64,000 bases of DNA from Pseudomonas entomophila (GCF_029193575.1 NZ_JARGCS010000012.1:1-64000), one strand, 5' to 3'; positions 11,663 through 21,862 are shown, counted from the stretch's first letter. Notes: generated from the letters alone by a model not told the origin. Translations and numbers: made by a program.

Positions 11663-11674
11663 GTGCCTGCCATA

Positions 11675-11769
11675 CTGGCCCTATCGCGGGGCAAGCGCGC
11701 TCCTGCAGGTGCTCCACCGTCCATTAGCGCGGTGGTAGAAGGCTTGCTCCGCGACAGGGCCGATACAGG
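11675..11769. repeat. REP inverted pair between ettA and gdhA
   Basis: A forward REP (11675-11709) and a diverged inverted copy (11736-11769), forming a BIME-like dyad. The rest of the roughly 290-bp gap is AT-rich (for example TATACACTTATAAA near 11777-11790) and probably holds the gdhA promoter, but I could not fix a -35/-10 pair. Confidence 0.8.
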
Positions 11770-11905
11770 CTAATCTGTATACACTTATAAAAATGCACCA
11801 ATAAATTTCATAAAAACGACATTTCGCCCTGTTCTGGTGCGATGGCTTCTTGGTACATTCCAGAAAAAACCAACAAGTCCAATCCCTCTTGGTGAGATGT
11901 CTACC

Positions 11906-13246
<1,341 letters not shown>

Positions 13247-13262
13247 GGCGGGCGGGCGGGTT

Positions 13263-13370
13263 GGCGCCATCGTGGGGCAAGCCCGCCCCCACAGGTACTG
13301 CGTCGCGTTGATGGTCAGCGGTGAACCTGTGGGGACGGCGGTGCGGCGATCCGACTCGCCCCGCGATGGG
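13263..13370. repeat. REP inverted pair between gdhA and the Gre-like gene
   Basis: Forward copy 13263-13297 (CGTGGGGCAAGCCCGCCCCCA core) and an inverted, degraded copy 13326-13370. It occupies nearly the whole gap between convergent genes. Confidence 0.75.
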
Positions 13371-13384
13371 AGCAGCGCTGAGCG

Positions 13385-13882
13385 CTAGTTCTCCCCCTGG
13401 ATGGCGATGACCTCGATCGTCTGATCGCCCGCCGGTCGTCGCCACAACACTTCGTCCCCAGGCTTGGCGCCCAGCAGCGCCCGGCCCAGGGGCGAGCCCC
13501 AGTTCACCAGCCCGCGCGCGGCGTCGGCCTGGTCTTCGCCCACCAGTTGCACGGTGTGTTCCCCGCCCTGTTCATCGATGAAGCTGACCTTGCTGCCAAT
13601 CTGCACTTTGTCCCGCGAGGTGGCGGGCGGCACCACCTGTGCGCTTTGCACACGGGTGCTGAAATAGCGCAGGTCGCGCTCGATGTCGGCCAGTTGCTGC
13701 TTGTCGGCGCGTTCGCCCTGGGCCTGCAGCGCTGCGCGCAGGCGATTCAGCTCGGCCAGGCGCTGCTGCAACTGGGCCAGGCCGCTGGCGGTGACGTAGT
13801 TGGGCTGGTCGCTGACCCGCCGCTCCACCGGCTGGCTGGCCTGGGCGGCGGCCTGGTCCTCGTTGACGAACGCTCGGCTCAT
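13385..13882 (-). CDS. GreA/GreB-family transcription factor with shortened arm
   Basis: 165 residues. The ATG at 13882 follows a perfect AGGAGG. The first 30 residues are a low-complexity lead-in; then YVTASGLAQLQQRLAEL matches the start of the Gre coiled coil. A C-terminal FKBP-like Gre domain follows (VQIGSKVSF to GDEVLWRRP). Canonical Gre factors carry a GDxxENAxY tip whose acidic pair activates transcript cleavage by RNA polymerase. Here the region reads QGERADKQQ and the arm is several residues shorter. It therefore may bind the secondary channel without normal cleavage activity. Pseudomonads carry separate true GreA and GreB, so this is probably a paralogue. Confidence 0.8.
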   Translation of the reverse strand: MSRAFVNEDQAAAQASQPVERRVSDQPNYVTASGLAQLQQRLAELNRLRAALQAQGERADKQQLADIERDLRYFSTRVQSAQVVPPATSRDKVQIGSKVSFIDEQGGEHTVQLVGEDQADAARGLVNWGSPLGRALLGAKPGDEVLWRRPAGDQTIEVIAIQGEN

Positions 13883-13949
13883 GATGGCCTCCTGTTGGCA
13901 GAAGACCATGGTGGCAGGTCGCAGGTTTCAGCGGATGTCTGTTTGCGAC

Positions 13950-14306
13950 CTAGTTGCGCCGGTAGGCGCGGGCGGCGTCGCGGTCCTTTTCCTGTTGCCA
14001 GTCGCGGTCGCGTTCGTCCCAGTAGCGTTCGCGGTACTCGCGCCGGTCTTCGCTGCGCTGCATGGCGTGGCACTGGCGAAAGCCATCGTCCCAGCCGCTT
14101 TCGTACTGGCGGTTGCGCAGGTAGCGCGGCACGTCCTTGCGAAAGTCGCCGACCATCAACCCCGCGGCCTGGCGACCGCTGCTGCAACCGTCCTGGAAAC
14201 CGTCGGCGTAGGCGGGTGGATACCCGTCGTTGAGCATCTGTTCATGGGTCGACTGGCAGCCCGCCAGGAGCAGGGTTATCCACAAGACGAGCCAAGACCG
14301 AGACAT
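13950..14306 (-). CDS. Small lipoprotein
   Basis: 118 residues from ATG 14306 with AGAGG nine bases upstream. A hydrophobic signal (WLVLWITLLLAGC) ends in a lipobox LAGC, so lipidation at this cysteine is expected. The mature part is strongly charged, ending in an Arg/Asp/Glu-rich tail (REYRERYWDERDRDW). No enzyme motif is recognised. Ser follows soon after Cys with no Asp at +2, so outer-membrane sorting is expected. A 67-bp gap separates it from the downstream Gre-like gene. Confidence 0.75.
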   Translation of the reverse strand: MSRSWLVLWITLLLAGCQSTHEQMLNDGYPPAYADGFQDGCSSGRQAAGLMVGDFRKDVPRYLRNRQYESGWDDGFRQCHAMQRSEDRREYRERYWDERDRDWQQEKDRDAARAYRRN

Positions 14307-14431
14307 ATCCACAAACCTCTGGGGGTTGAGAAAAGTCTAGGCGGTGGATTGTTGCTGCGATGTCAAAACGCTGTCGAAGGATTGCGCACAAGGAACGCGC
14401 CGCCCCGTCCTGTGGGCGCGGCGCACGGTTT

Positions 14432-16285
14432 TCAGTAGTGGTACCACTTCAACTCCAGCATCACCTCGTTCTGCGCCGTCGCCAGGTGGCTGAACTGGCG
14501 GCTGGCGCTCAGGCGCAGGCCCAGGTCGCGGGATATCTCCCATTGCTGGTTCAGGCTCAGGCTGCGGCGCACCTCGCCATTGGTGAAGTAATCGCCCTTG
14601 GCTTCCAGCGTGAGGTTGCCCAGCGGGTTGCGCCACAGCAGCCCGCCGTTGAAGCCGGCCGCCGGCGAGATGAACTCGGCGAAGTCGTTGTGGTGCTCCA
14701 CGCGCAGGGTGCCCAGGGCGAAGCCCAGCAGCTCGTCGCCCAGCTGCCAGGTGCCGCCACCGCCGCCATTGATGTGGCTGACCAGCACCTCGTCGTCATG
14801 CTTGCCCGGCACCCGTTCAAGGCCCCCCGCCACCTGCCACGACCAAGGCTTGAGCAGCTCGTTGCGCGGGGTCAGCGAGCGGATGGTGGCCAGGTCCAGG
14901 CGCTGCACCTGCCAGTCGTTGCCTTCGTACTGGCGCAGCTTGAGCTGGAGGATCTCGATCTGCGCGCCGAGTGGGAAGCCGTAGGCGTTGTCGTTGAGGT
15001 CGTGATAGGCCATGCGCAGGCCGTATTCGGCGAAGGCGCGGTCTTCACGGGTGCCGACACCCAATTGCCAGGTACGCGACTGGTGGCCGTCCTCGGGCAG
15101 GCCCGGGCGTTCGATGTTCAGCGGCGGCGGCGGGTTGCGGTTGATCGCCCGCAGCAGCTCGAAGCTGCGTTTGGCCTGGGCCGGGTCGCGCTCCTGGCCG
15201 GTGGCGCGGTAGCGTTCCAGGCGGTACGCGGTGTCCTGCACCAGGGCCTGGCGCTCGCGCGGCAGGGCCGTGAATTCAGGGCTTTGCAGTTGCGCGGTGT
15301 CGGCGCTGATGGCCAGCACCTGCTGCTTCTCGGCGTGGTCCAGCGGCTCGGCGCGGGCCAGCAGCTCGCGCTCGCGGGACGGGCGGTAGCGCACGTCGGA
15401 GACCAGCCCCGACTGCTTCACCGCCTTGACCGTGTCGGTGGGGATGGCGGTGAGCGGGAACTGCGAGGTCAGGTCCAGGCTCGGGCGCGCCACCTGCAGC
15501 AGCTCCAGCAGGCGGTAGGAGCAGTTCTCGTCGAAGAAGAAGTAGTCGAACTGGATCTGCTTGAGCTCCCATACGTGCTCGACCATGCGCCCGGTTTCCT
15601 CGGGCGTGAGGTCCAGTTGGTATTCCCACAGGTCGCGGTTCTCAAGGCTGCGGTATTCGGAGAGTTTTTCCTGGTAGGGCATCATCGCGAACAGGCCGGG
15701 GTAGCCGCCCATCAAGCCCTTCCAGGCGTAGAGGATGCTGTTGTCGCTGCCTTCGATGTAGGCGCCGAAATTGATCGCGTAGCTCAGCAGCGTGGTGTCG
15801 TTGCGCGCGGTGTCGGCCTTGTCGATGCGCAGCAGGGTGTGGCCGAACATCGAGGACGGGCTGTTCAGGTAGGCGGCGGGGAAGATCATCACCGCGCTGT
15901 GCGGGTCGACGTCCTGGTACCAGCGGGTGAACTCCTCGCAGTTCGGCTGCGGCAGGTCGGTCAATCGCAGCTGTTCGCGCAGCCAGCGGGTGCGCGCCGG
16001 AAAGACGCATTGGGCGTGCTTGTCGCCCAGGGTGGCCGGGGCGTACAGCGCTTCGACGGTGGCCCGCAGCTCCTGGTCGGGGTGGTGCGCGCCGTCGTCG
16101 GCGAGAAAGAAGTTGCGGTCGTCCACATAGCTGCGCCAGCCGCCGAGCTTGGCCGGCTCGTAGTGGCCCAGGGCGATCCAGTAGCGGGTGGCGGCCAACT
16201 GTTGCAGGCGCGCGTCATCCAGCAACGGCGCGGCATGCAGGGGCGCGCAGGCGCAGAGCGCCAGGTAAGCGAAGCGTTTGAGCAT
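14432..16285 (-). CDS. DUF4105-family periplasmic/outer-membrane protein (Lnb-like N-terminal domain)
   Basis: 617 residues from ATG 16285 with a signal peptide (LKRFAYLALCACAPLHA). The central region carries the DUF4105 signature: MIFPAAYLNSPSSMFGHTLLRID, LSYAINFGAYIEG and the YFFFDENCSYRLLELL cysteine-containing motif typical of the NlpC/P60-like fold. The C-terminal third looks like alternating amphipathic strands ending in an aromatic residue (LELKWYHY), suggesting an outer-membrane barrel. The family is widespread in proteobacteria. Peptidase or amidase activity is predicted from the fold but not shown. It lies after the DUF3015 gene, which is often its neighbour. Confidence 0.85.
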   Translation of the reverse strand: MLKRFAYLALCACAPLHAAPLLDDARLQQLAATRYWIALGHYEPAKLGGWRSYVDDRNFFLADDGAHHPDQELRATVEALYAPATLGDKHAQCVFPARTRWLREQLRLTDLPQPNCEEFTRWYQDVDPHSAVMIFPAAYLNSPSSMFGHTLLRIDKADTARNDTTLLSYAINFGAYIEGSDNSILYAWKGLMGGYPGLFAMMPYQEKLSEYRSLENRDLWEYQLDLTPEETGRMVEHVWELKQIQFDYFFFDENCSYRLLELLQVARPSLDLTSQFPLTAIPTDTVKAVKQSGLVSDVRYRPSRERELLARAEPLDHAEKQQVLAISADTAQLQSPEFTALPRERQALVQDTAYRLERYRATGQERDPAQAKRSFELLRAINRNPPPPLNIERPGLPEDGHQSRTWQLGVGTREDRAFAEYGLRMAYHDLNDNAYGFPLGAQIEILQLKLRQYEGNDWQVQRLDLATIRSLTPRNELLKPWSWQVAGGLERVPGKHDDEVLVSHINGGGGGTWQLGDELLGFALGTLRVEHHNDFAEFISPAAGFNGGLLWRNPLGNLTLEAKGDYFTNGEVRRSLSLNQQWEISRDLGLRLSASRQFSHLATAQNEVMLELKWYHY

Positions 16286-16330
16286 ATCGGGCAACTACGT
16301 CTGAACGATGCCGGTGGGTGGGCGAGCGAA

Positions 16331-16354
16331 TCCCGCCCCGATACCGGGGCGGGA
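16331..16354. terminator. GC-rich hairpin between DUF3015 and DUF4105 genes
   Basis: Perfect 10-bp stem TCCCGCCCCG / CGGGGCGGGA with ATAC loop, 11 bases after the DUF3015 stop on the minus strand. There is no T-run, so it may be a weak attenuator or a stabiliser of the upstream mRNA rather than a full terminator. Confidence 0.55.
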
Positions 16355-16364
16355 AGGGGAGGGC

Positions 16365-16853
16365 TCAAGCCTCGGTGGCGTACTTGGCCAGGCGTGGGTC
16401 GCTCTTGAGCACAGCGAGGGTGTTGGCGTGGACGGAGTCGACCGTCACGTCGGCGCTGCTGAAGATCTGCTGGAAGTGCTCGTGGGTGACGGTGGAGAAG
16501 TAGGCCCGGTCTTCAGGCGCCACGCCCAGGACCACGGCATAGGTGGTCAGGGCTTCGCCCTTGCCTTGGGCCATGTCCTCGGACAGCTCGTTCATGGTGC
16601 CGTTCATGGCCAGCCAGGACTTGCCGCCATAGGTCAGGGCGCCCTTGGTGGAGCAGCCGTTGGTGCCGGAGGTCATGCCGAAGGTGGCGTTGCCGGAGGT
16701 GCCGTTGGTGGTGGACGCCAGGAAGTGCGCCGGCGTGCCGCGCTGGCCTTCGAACAGCAGGTTGCCCCAGCCGCAGTTCGGGCCACCGGGCGCTTCGGCC
16801 ATGGCGTTGATGGAGACCGCGGTGAACAGAGTACCCAGAAGAATCCGTTTCAT
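16365..16853 (-). CDS. DUF3015-family periplasmic protein
   Basis: 162 residues with a signal peptide (KRILLGTLFTAVSINAMA). The mature start GGPNCGWGNLLFEGQRG and the following T/S/N/G-rich block (LASTTNGTSGNATFGMTSGTNGC) are characteristic of DUF3015. Two cysteines in these motifs may form a disulfide. The function of the family is unknown. It is separated from the DUF4105 gene by a hairpin and 80 bases, so the pair may be transcribed together with reduced downstream expression. Confidence 0.88.
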   Translation of the reverse strand: MKRILLGTLFTAVSINAMAEAPGGPNCGWGNLLFEGQRGTPAHFLASTTNGTSGNATFGMTSGTNGCSTKGALTYGGKSWLAMNGTMNELSEDMAQGKGEALTTYAVVLGVAPEDRAYFSTVTHEHFQQIFSSADVTVDSVHANTLAVLKSDPRLAKYATEA

Positions 16854-17112
16854 AGCATTAGTTCTCTTTTTCTAAGACGTACCAATGGTCAGGGTTGCTG
16901 GCAACTCGGTTGCCAGAGTCGGGAAAGCATTTCACCCACCCGCGCAGCTTGGAGTTTAGGCACGTTCTAATAGTTGCGTCATTGATTGCGAAAAATTACC
17001 TGGCACAAAGGGGTTGATGTGCATGTGACATAAAGTCCCACCGAGCCTTGCAAGGCGCGCGCAGGCAGCGCCAGAATGCCCCGTATCCGCCCCGCCGAAG
17101 TAAGGAAACCCA

Positions 17113-19551
17113 ATGCCCGATCCTGTCGCTGCGCGCCTGCGTCTTGCGCCCGAAGCCCTGACCCGGCGTTTTTCCCCCGAGCAGTTTGCTTTCACCCACA
17201 CCGACGATCTGGAGCCGTTCCGCGGCGTACTGGGCCAGGAACGCGCCGTCGAGGCCCTGCAATTTGGCGTGGCCATGCCGCGCCCCGGCTACAACGTGTA
17301 TGTGATGGGCGAGCCCGGCACCGGCCGCTTCTCGTTCGTCAAGCGCTACCTCAAGGCCGAGGGCAAGCGCCAGCAGACCCCGGCCGACTGGCTCTACGTC
17401 AACAACTTCGAAGAGCCCCGCGAGTCGCGCGCCCTGGAACTGCCGGCAGGTACCGCCGGTGAGTTCATCAGCGACATGAACGGCCTGATCGGCAACTTGC
17501 TGGCGACCTTCCCGGCGGTGTTCGAGCACCCGTCCTACCAGCAGAAGAAAGGCGCCATCGACCGCGCCTTCAACCAGCGTTACGACCGCGCCCTGGATGT
17601 CATCGAGCGCGCCTCGCTGGAGAAGGACGTGGCCCTGTACCGCGACGCCAGCAACGTTGCCTTCACCCCGATGGCTGATGGCAAGGCGCTGGACGAGGCC
17701 GAGTTCGCCCAACTGCCCGAGGAGGTGCGCGAGCGCTTCCATGAAGACATCGCCGAGCTGGAAGAGCGCCTCAACGAGGAACTGGCCAGCCTGCCGCAGT
17801 GGAAGCGCGAGTCGAACAACCAACTGCGCGCGCTCAACGAAGAGACCATCACCCTGGCGCTGCAGCCGCTGCTGGCGCCGCTGTCGGAGAAATACGCGGA
17901 GAACGCCGCGGTCTGCGCCTACCTGCAGTCGCTGCAACTGAACCTGCTGCGCACCGTGGTCGAGCAACTGGTCGACGACAGCAAGACCGACGCCGTGGCG
18001 CGCAAGATGCTCGAGGAGCAGTACGCGCCGAGCCTGGTGGTCGGCCACCCGAGCAACGGCGGCGCGCCGGTGGTGTTCGAACCGCACCCGACCTACGACA
18101 ACCTGTTCGGGCGCATCGAATACAGCACCGACCAAGGCGCGCTCTCGACCTCCTACCGCCAGTTGCGCCCGGGTGCGCTGCACCGCGCCAACGGCGGTTT
18201 CCTGATCCTCGAGGCGGAGAAGATGCTCGGCGAGCCGTTCGTCTGGGACGCGCTCAAGCGCGCCCTGCAGTCGCGCAAGCTGAAGATGGAGTCGCCGCTG
18301 GGCGAGCTGGGCCGCATCGCCACCATCACCCTCACGCCGCAGATGATCCCGCTCAACGTCAAGCTGGTGATCATCGGTTCGCGCCAGCTGTACTACGCCC
18401 TGCAAGACCACGATTCGGACTTCCAGGAGATGTTCCGCGTGCTGGTGGACTTCGACGAGGACATGCCCCTGGTCGACGAGAACCTGGAGCAGTTCGCCCA
18501 GTTGCTGCGCACCCGCACCAACGAAGAAGGCATGGCGCCGCTGACCAGCGACGCGGTGGCGCGCCTGGCCACCTACAGCGCGCGCCTGGCGGAGAACCAG
18601 TCGCGCCTGTCGGCGCGCATCGGCGACCTGTTCCAACTGGTCAGCGAGGCGGACTTCATTCGCCAGTTGGCCAACGACGAGATGACCGACGCCGGGCACA
18701 TCGAGCGGGCGCTCAAGGCCAAGGCCACGCGCACCGGGCGGGTGTCGCAGCGCGTGCTCGACGACATGCTCGCCGGGATCATCCTGATCGACAGCGAAGG
18801 CGCGGCCATCGGCAAGTGCAACGGCCTGACCGTGCTGGAGGTGGGCGATTCGGCGTTCGGCATGCCCGCGCGCATTTCCGCCACCGTCTACCCCGGTGGC
18901 AGCGGCATCGTCGACATTGAGCGTGAAGTCAACCTCGGCCAGCCGATCCACTCCAAGGGGGTGATGATCCTCACCGGTTACCTGGGCAGTCGCTATGCCC
19001 AGGAGTTCCCCCTGGCGATCTCCGCGAGCATCGCCCTGGAGCAGTCCTACGGCTACGTGGACGGCGACAGCGCCTCGCTCGGCGAGGCCTGCACGCTGAT
19101 CTCGGCGCTGTCGCGCACACCGCTCAAGCAGTGCTTCGCCATTACCGGCTCGATCAACCAGTTCGGCGAGGTGCAGGCGGTCGGCGGGGTCAACGAGAAG
19201 ATCGAAGGCTTCTTCCGCCTCTGCGAGGCCCGTGGGCTGACGGGCGAGCAAGGGGTGATCATCCCGCGGGCCAACGTCGCCACGCTGATGCTCGACGAGC
19301 GCGTGCTGCAGGCGGTCGAGGCCGGGCGTTTCCATGTGTACGCGGTCAGCCAGGCTGACGAGGCGCTGAGCTTGCTGGTGGGCGAGGAGGCGGGGGCGCC
19401 GGACGAGAAGGGCCAGTTCCCGGAAGGCAGCGTCAACGCCCGGGTGGTCGAGCGCCTGCGGGAGATCGCCGAGATGATCAGCGAGGAAGACATCAAGGAG
19501 GCCGAGAAGGAGCGCCTGGAGGAGGTCATCGCCCAGGCCAAGCCTGCCTGA
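17113..19551 (+). CDS. Lon-like AAA+ protease, LonC/YcbZ type
   Basis: 812 residues. The N-terminal AAA_32-type domain has a P-loop-like GEPGTGRFS (residues 66-74) in which the usual lysine is Arg. The C-terminal Lon protease domain has the catalytic Ser653 in DGDSAS and Lys696 in GGVNEKIEGF; their 43-residue spacing equals that of E. coli Lon (S679/K722). In the LonC branch the ATPase is degenerate and proteolysis can be ATP-independent, so the Arg substitution fits that branch. The start ATG is preceded by AAGGAAA. It is monocistronic, followed by an imperfect terminator. Confidence 0.88.
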   Translation: MPDPVAARLRLAPEALTRRFSPEQFAFTHTDDLEPFRGVLGQERAVEALQFGVAMPRPGYNVYVMGEPGTGRFSFVKRYLKAEGKRQQTPADWLYVNNFEEPRESRALELPAGTAGEFISDMNGLIGNLLATFPAVFEHPSYQQKKGAIDRAFNQRYDRALDVIERASLEKDVALYRDASNVAFTPMADGKALDEAEFAQLPEEVRERFHEDIAELEERLNEELASLPQWKRESNNQLRALNEETITLALQPLLAPLSEKYAENAAVCAYLQSLQLNLLRTVVEQLVDDSKTDAVARKMLEEQYAPSLVVGHPSNGGAPVVFEPHPTYDNLFGRIEYSTDQGALSTSYRQLRPGALHRANGGFLILEAEKMLGEPFVWDALKRALQSRKLKMESPLGELGRIATITLTPQMIPLNVKLVIIGSRQLYYALQDHDSDFQEMFRVLVDFDEDMPLVDENLEQFAQLLRTRTNEEGMAPLTSDAVARLATYSARLAENQSRLSARIGDLFQLVSEADFIRQLANDEMTDAGHIERALKAKATRTGRVSQRVLDDMLAGIILIDSEGAAIGKCNGLTVLEVGDSAFGMPARISATVYPGGSGIVDIEREVNLGQPIHSKGVMILTGYLGSRYAQEFPLAISASIALEQSYGYVDGDSASLGEACTLISALSRTPLKQCFAITGSINQFGEVQAVGGVNEKIEGFFRLCEARGLTGEQGVIIPRANVATLMLDERVLQAVEAGRFHVYAVSQADEALSLLVGEEAGAPDEKGQFPEGSVNARVVERLREIAEMISEEDIKEAEKERLEEVIAQAKPA

Positions 19552-19557
19552 GTCAAT

Positions 19558-19600
19558 AAACCGGCGGTGAAGGCTATGTGCTACCGTTCAGCGCCGGTTT
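19558..19600 (+). terminator. Probable terminator after the Lon-like protease
   Basis: 9-bp stem AAACCGGCG / CGCCGGTTT around a 25-base loop, seven bases after the stop, ending TTTTCC. The large loop lowers confidence. Confidence 0.6.
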
Positions 19601-19713
19601 TCCAACTTTTCCACTGGTCATCTATGCTGGAACTTAAGGACGGTATCAGGGTTCAGGATGGAAACAGCCCATCGCGCATGGGCTGAACAGGGCTTCACAG
19701 AGGGGACGCCGCC

Positions 19714-20052
19714 ATGCGCAACCTCAGCCTCACCCGCCAGTGCCTGGGCCTGGTGACCCGCATCGAATGCAGCATCCGCCCGCTGGCCGGCGACAACGGC
19801 ATGTGGACCTTGCTCTTCGCCGCCGGCATGGCCGGCGAACAACCCTCAGCGATCAAGGCCCAGGGCCCTTTCCACGGGCCGATGGTGGCCGAGTCGGTGA
19901 TGAATGCCATCGTCGACAGCCTGACCCTGCATGGGTACCAGGTGGCTGACGATCCGCAGATCTGGTGTTTGCATTTGCAGGCGCAGTTGCGGCGGATCAA
20001 CGGTGAACGCTGCCGGAACCTGGGGGATTATCAGTTCCACCCGGAAACCTGA
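19714..20052 (+). CDS. Hypothetical protein, 112 aa
   Basis: The ATG follows AGAGGGG at good distance. There is no signal peptide or membrane helix. The sequence starts MRNLSLTRQCLGLVTRIE and has a central GPMVAESVMNAIVDSLTLHGYQV segment suggestive of a small mixed alpha/beta cytoplasmic protein. I cannot name the family. It lies between the Lon-like protease and yqhA on the same strand, with gaps of about 160 and 80 bases. Confidence 0.65.
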   Translation: MRNLSLTRQCLGLVTRIECSIRPLAGDNGMWTLLFAAGMAGEQPSAIKAQGPFHGPMVAESVMNAIVDSLTLHGYQVADDPQIWCLHLQAQLRRINGERCRNLGDYQFHPET

Positions 20053-20130
20053 CTCAGGCTTTTGCTGTCACAGGTGGCTGGCTATACTCGCGCTCGCTTT
20101 TCCAGTCACCTGACGAGTCTGTAACCCTCC

Positions 20131-20619
20131 ATGGAACGTATCCTCGAAAATGCGATGTATGCCTCGCGCTGGCTGCTCGCCCCTATCTATTTCGGCCTGT
20201 CCCTGGGCTTGCTGGCGTTGGCCCTGAAGTTCTTCCAGGAAATCATCCACGTCCTGCCCAACGTCTTCGCCCTGAGCGAAGCCGATCTGATCCTGGTCAT
20301 CCTCTCGCTGATCGACATGTCGCTGGTCGGCGGCCTGCTGGTGATGGTGATGATCTCCGGCTATGAAAACTTCGTTTCGCAACTGGACATCGACGACAGC
20401 AAGGAGAAGCTCAACTGGCTCGGCAAGATGGACTCGTCCTCGCTGAAGATGAAGGTCGCCGCTTCCATCGTCGCCATCTCCTCGATCCACCTGCTGCGGG
20501 TGTTCATGGACGCGCAGAACATCTCCACCGACTACTTGATGTGGTACGTGATCATCCACATGACCTTCGTGATTTCCGCATTCGTCATGGGCTACCTGGA
20601 CAAGGTCACCAAGCACTGA
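20131..20619 (+). CDS. yqhA: YqhA-family (UPF0114) inner-membrane protein
   Basis: 162 residues, matching the family length. It opens [20 protein letters not shown] with an early membrane segment, followed by three further hydrophobic segments (about 50-75, 105-125 and 133-155) and the conserved [25 protein letters not shown] stretch, given here only in part. The family is found in many proteobacteria. It is uncharacterised and distantly resembles membrane proteins with a TIGR00645 profile. No strong partner gene is adjacent. Confidence 0.88.
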   Translation: MERILENAMYASRWLLAPIYFGLSLGLLALALKFFQEIIHVLPNVFALSEADLILVILSLIDMSLVGGLLVMVMISGYENFVSQLDIDDSKEKLNWLGKMDSSSLKMKVAASIVAISSIHLLRVFMDAQNISTDYLMWYVIIHMTFVISAFVMGYLDKVTKH

Positions 20620-20628
20620 GGCCCCAGG

Positions 20629-20661
20629 CCTGTGGGCGCGGGCTTGCCCCGCGATGAAGCC
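20629..20661. repeat. P. putida-type REP element (single, inverted)
   Basis: CTGTGGGCGCGGGCTTGCCC followed by CGCGATGAAGCC; begins ten bases after the yqhA stop. Confidence 0.8.
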
Positions 20662-20679
20662 ATGGGCCGCCATACAAAA

Positions 20680-20717
20680 CAGACGGGCGGGCTTGTACTT
20701 TGCGACCGTCTGTACAA
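20680..20717. promoter_or_regulatory. Nested inverted repeats upstream of the 20760 gene
   Basis: CAGACGG (20680-20686) pairs with CCGTCTG (20706-20712), and TTGTAC (20693-20698) pairs with GTACAA (20712-20717). The arrangement lies 43-80 bases upstream of the downstream start codon. It is a candidate operator or leader structure; no known regulator is assigned. Confidence 0.4.
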
Positions 20718-20759
20718 AAAATGAGCAGTCATGCGTGGTTCCCGCAGCGAGGTGCGCCC

Positions 20760-21065
20760 ATGAACCTGCATCAGCTCAATCTCGAGGCCAGGGCTGGCCA
20801 TGTCGACGAGCTCAACCTGATCGCCATCGAAGGTGGCGACTACCTGCTGGAGGCCCGCGTCAAGGGCCGTGCCCACCCCCTGGCCGACACCCGTGGCGAA
20901 CGCCTGCGCGTGCGTTCGGTGGAGGATGCGCGCACGCTTCTGCAAGGTTTGCCGATGTTGTCGATGAACCTGTTGCATTGGTCCGTGCAGGACGAAATGT
21001 GCGGCATGGGCGTGCACCCGGAGGAAGACCTCAAGGTGCCGATTTCCCAGCGCTCCGCCTGGTAG
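20760..21065 (+). CDS. Hypothetical protein, 101 aa (resembles DUF6482)
   Basis: The start at ATG 20760 is preceded by GAGGTG. The protein begins MNLHQLNLEARAGHVDELNL and contains IEGGDYLLEARVKGRAHPLAD, a pattern I associate with a small pseudomonad family of unknown function; the assignment to DUF6482 is from memory. It is soluble, with no signal peptide. About 90 bases separate it from fklB on the same strand. Possible co-transcription with fklB is inferred from spacing only. Confidence 0.65.
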   Translation: MNLHQLNLEARAGHVDELNLIAIEGGDYLLEARVKGRAHPLADTRGERLRVRSVEDARTLLQGLPMLSMNLLHWSVQDEMCGMGVHPEEDLKVPISQRSAW

Positions 21066-21156
21066 CTGATTCGCGGCGCCACGCCGCAGTGTGCTAGGCT
21101 GCTCGCCCTTTTCACCAAGGGCGCGGCGTCACTGCGCCCTGCAGCGGAGCAAGCCA

Positions 21157-21774
21157 ATGTCCGAACTCAACCTGTCCACCGACGAAACCCGCGTCAGCTA
21201 CGGCATCGGCCGCCAGCTGGGTGGTCAACTGCGCGACAACCCGCCACCAGGCGTCAACCTGGACGCCATCCTGGCCGGTCTGACCGACGCCTTCAACGGT
21301 GCCGACAGCCGCGTCAGCGAAGCCGACCTGTCGGCCAGCTTCAAGGTCATCCGTGAAGTGATGCAAGCCGAAGCTGCCGCCAAGGCCGAAGCCGCCGCCG
21401 CCGAAGGCAAGGCTTTCCTGGTCGAGAACGGCAAGCGTGAAGGCATCACCACCCTGGCCTCGGGCCTGCAGTTCGAAGTGCTGACCGCTGGCGAAGGCGC
21501 CAAGCCGACCCGCGAAAGCAACGTGCGCACCCACTACCACGGCACCCTGATCGACGGCACCGTGTTCGACAGCTCCTACGAGCGTGGCCAGCCTGCCGAA
21601 TTCCCGGTCGGTGGCGTGATCGCCGGCTGGACCGAGGCCCTGCAACTGATGAACGCCGGCAGCAAATGGCGCCTGTACGTGCCGAGCGAGCTGGCCTACG
21701 GCGCCCAGGGCGTTGGCAGCATCCCACCGCACAGCGTGCTGGTGTTCGACGTCGAGCTGCTGGACGTTCTGTAA
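21157..21774 (+). CDS. fklB: FKBP-type peptidyl-prolyl cis-trans isomerase FklB (FKBP22-like)
   Basis: 205 residues. The N-terminal dimerisation domain (STDETRVSYGIGRQLGGQL and an Ala-rich helix, residues about 60-90) is followed by the FKBP fold. Active-site signatures are GTVFDSSYERGQPAEFPVG, VIAGWTEALQLM and ELAYGAQGVGSIPPHSVLVFDVEL, each shown here in part. There is no signal peptide, so it is probably cytoplasmic like E. coli FklB. The P. aeruginosa homologue lies in the same region near ispB and rplU. Confidence 0.92.
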   Translation: MSELNLSTDETRVSYGIGRQLGGQLRDNPPPGVNLDAILAGLTDAFNGADSRVSEADLSASFKVIREVMQAEAAAKAEAAAAEGKAFLVENGKREGITTLASGLQFEVLTAGEGAKPTRESNVRTHYHGTLIDGTVFDSSYERGQPAEFPVGGVIAGWTEALQLMNAGSKWRLYVPSELAYGAQGVGSIPPHSVLVFDVELLDVL

Positions 21775-21781
21775 GACCGCA

Positions 21782-21862
21782 TCGTCTCCTCGCGGGGCAA
21801 GCTCGCTCCTACAGATGCTCCACAGCCCTTGTAGGTGCGGGCTTGCCCCGCGATGGCGCAGG
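21782..21862. repeat. REP inverted pair after fklB
   Basis: Forward copy (21782-21815, CGCGGGGCAAGCTCGCTCCT core) and inverted copy (21830-21862, GCGGGCTTGCCCCGCGATGG core) between the convergent fklB and the 81-aa gene. Confidence 0.85.

Noticed and set aside
14360..16408. Long plus-strand frame opposite the DUF4105 gene
   Set aside because: The minus-strand product has a signal peptide and DUF4105 signatures. The plus frame is low-complexity.
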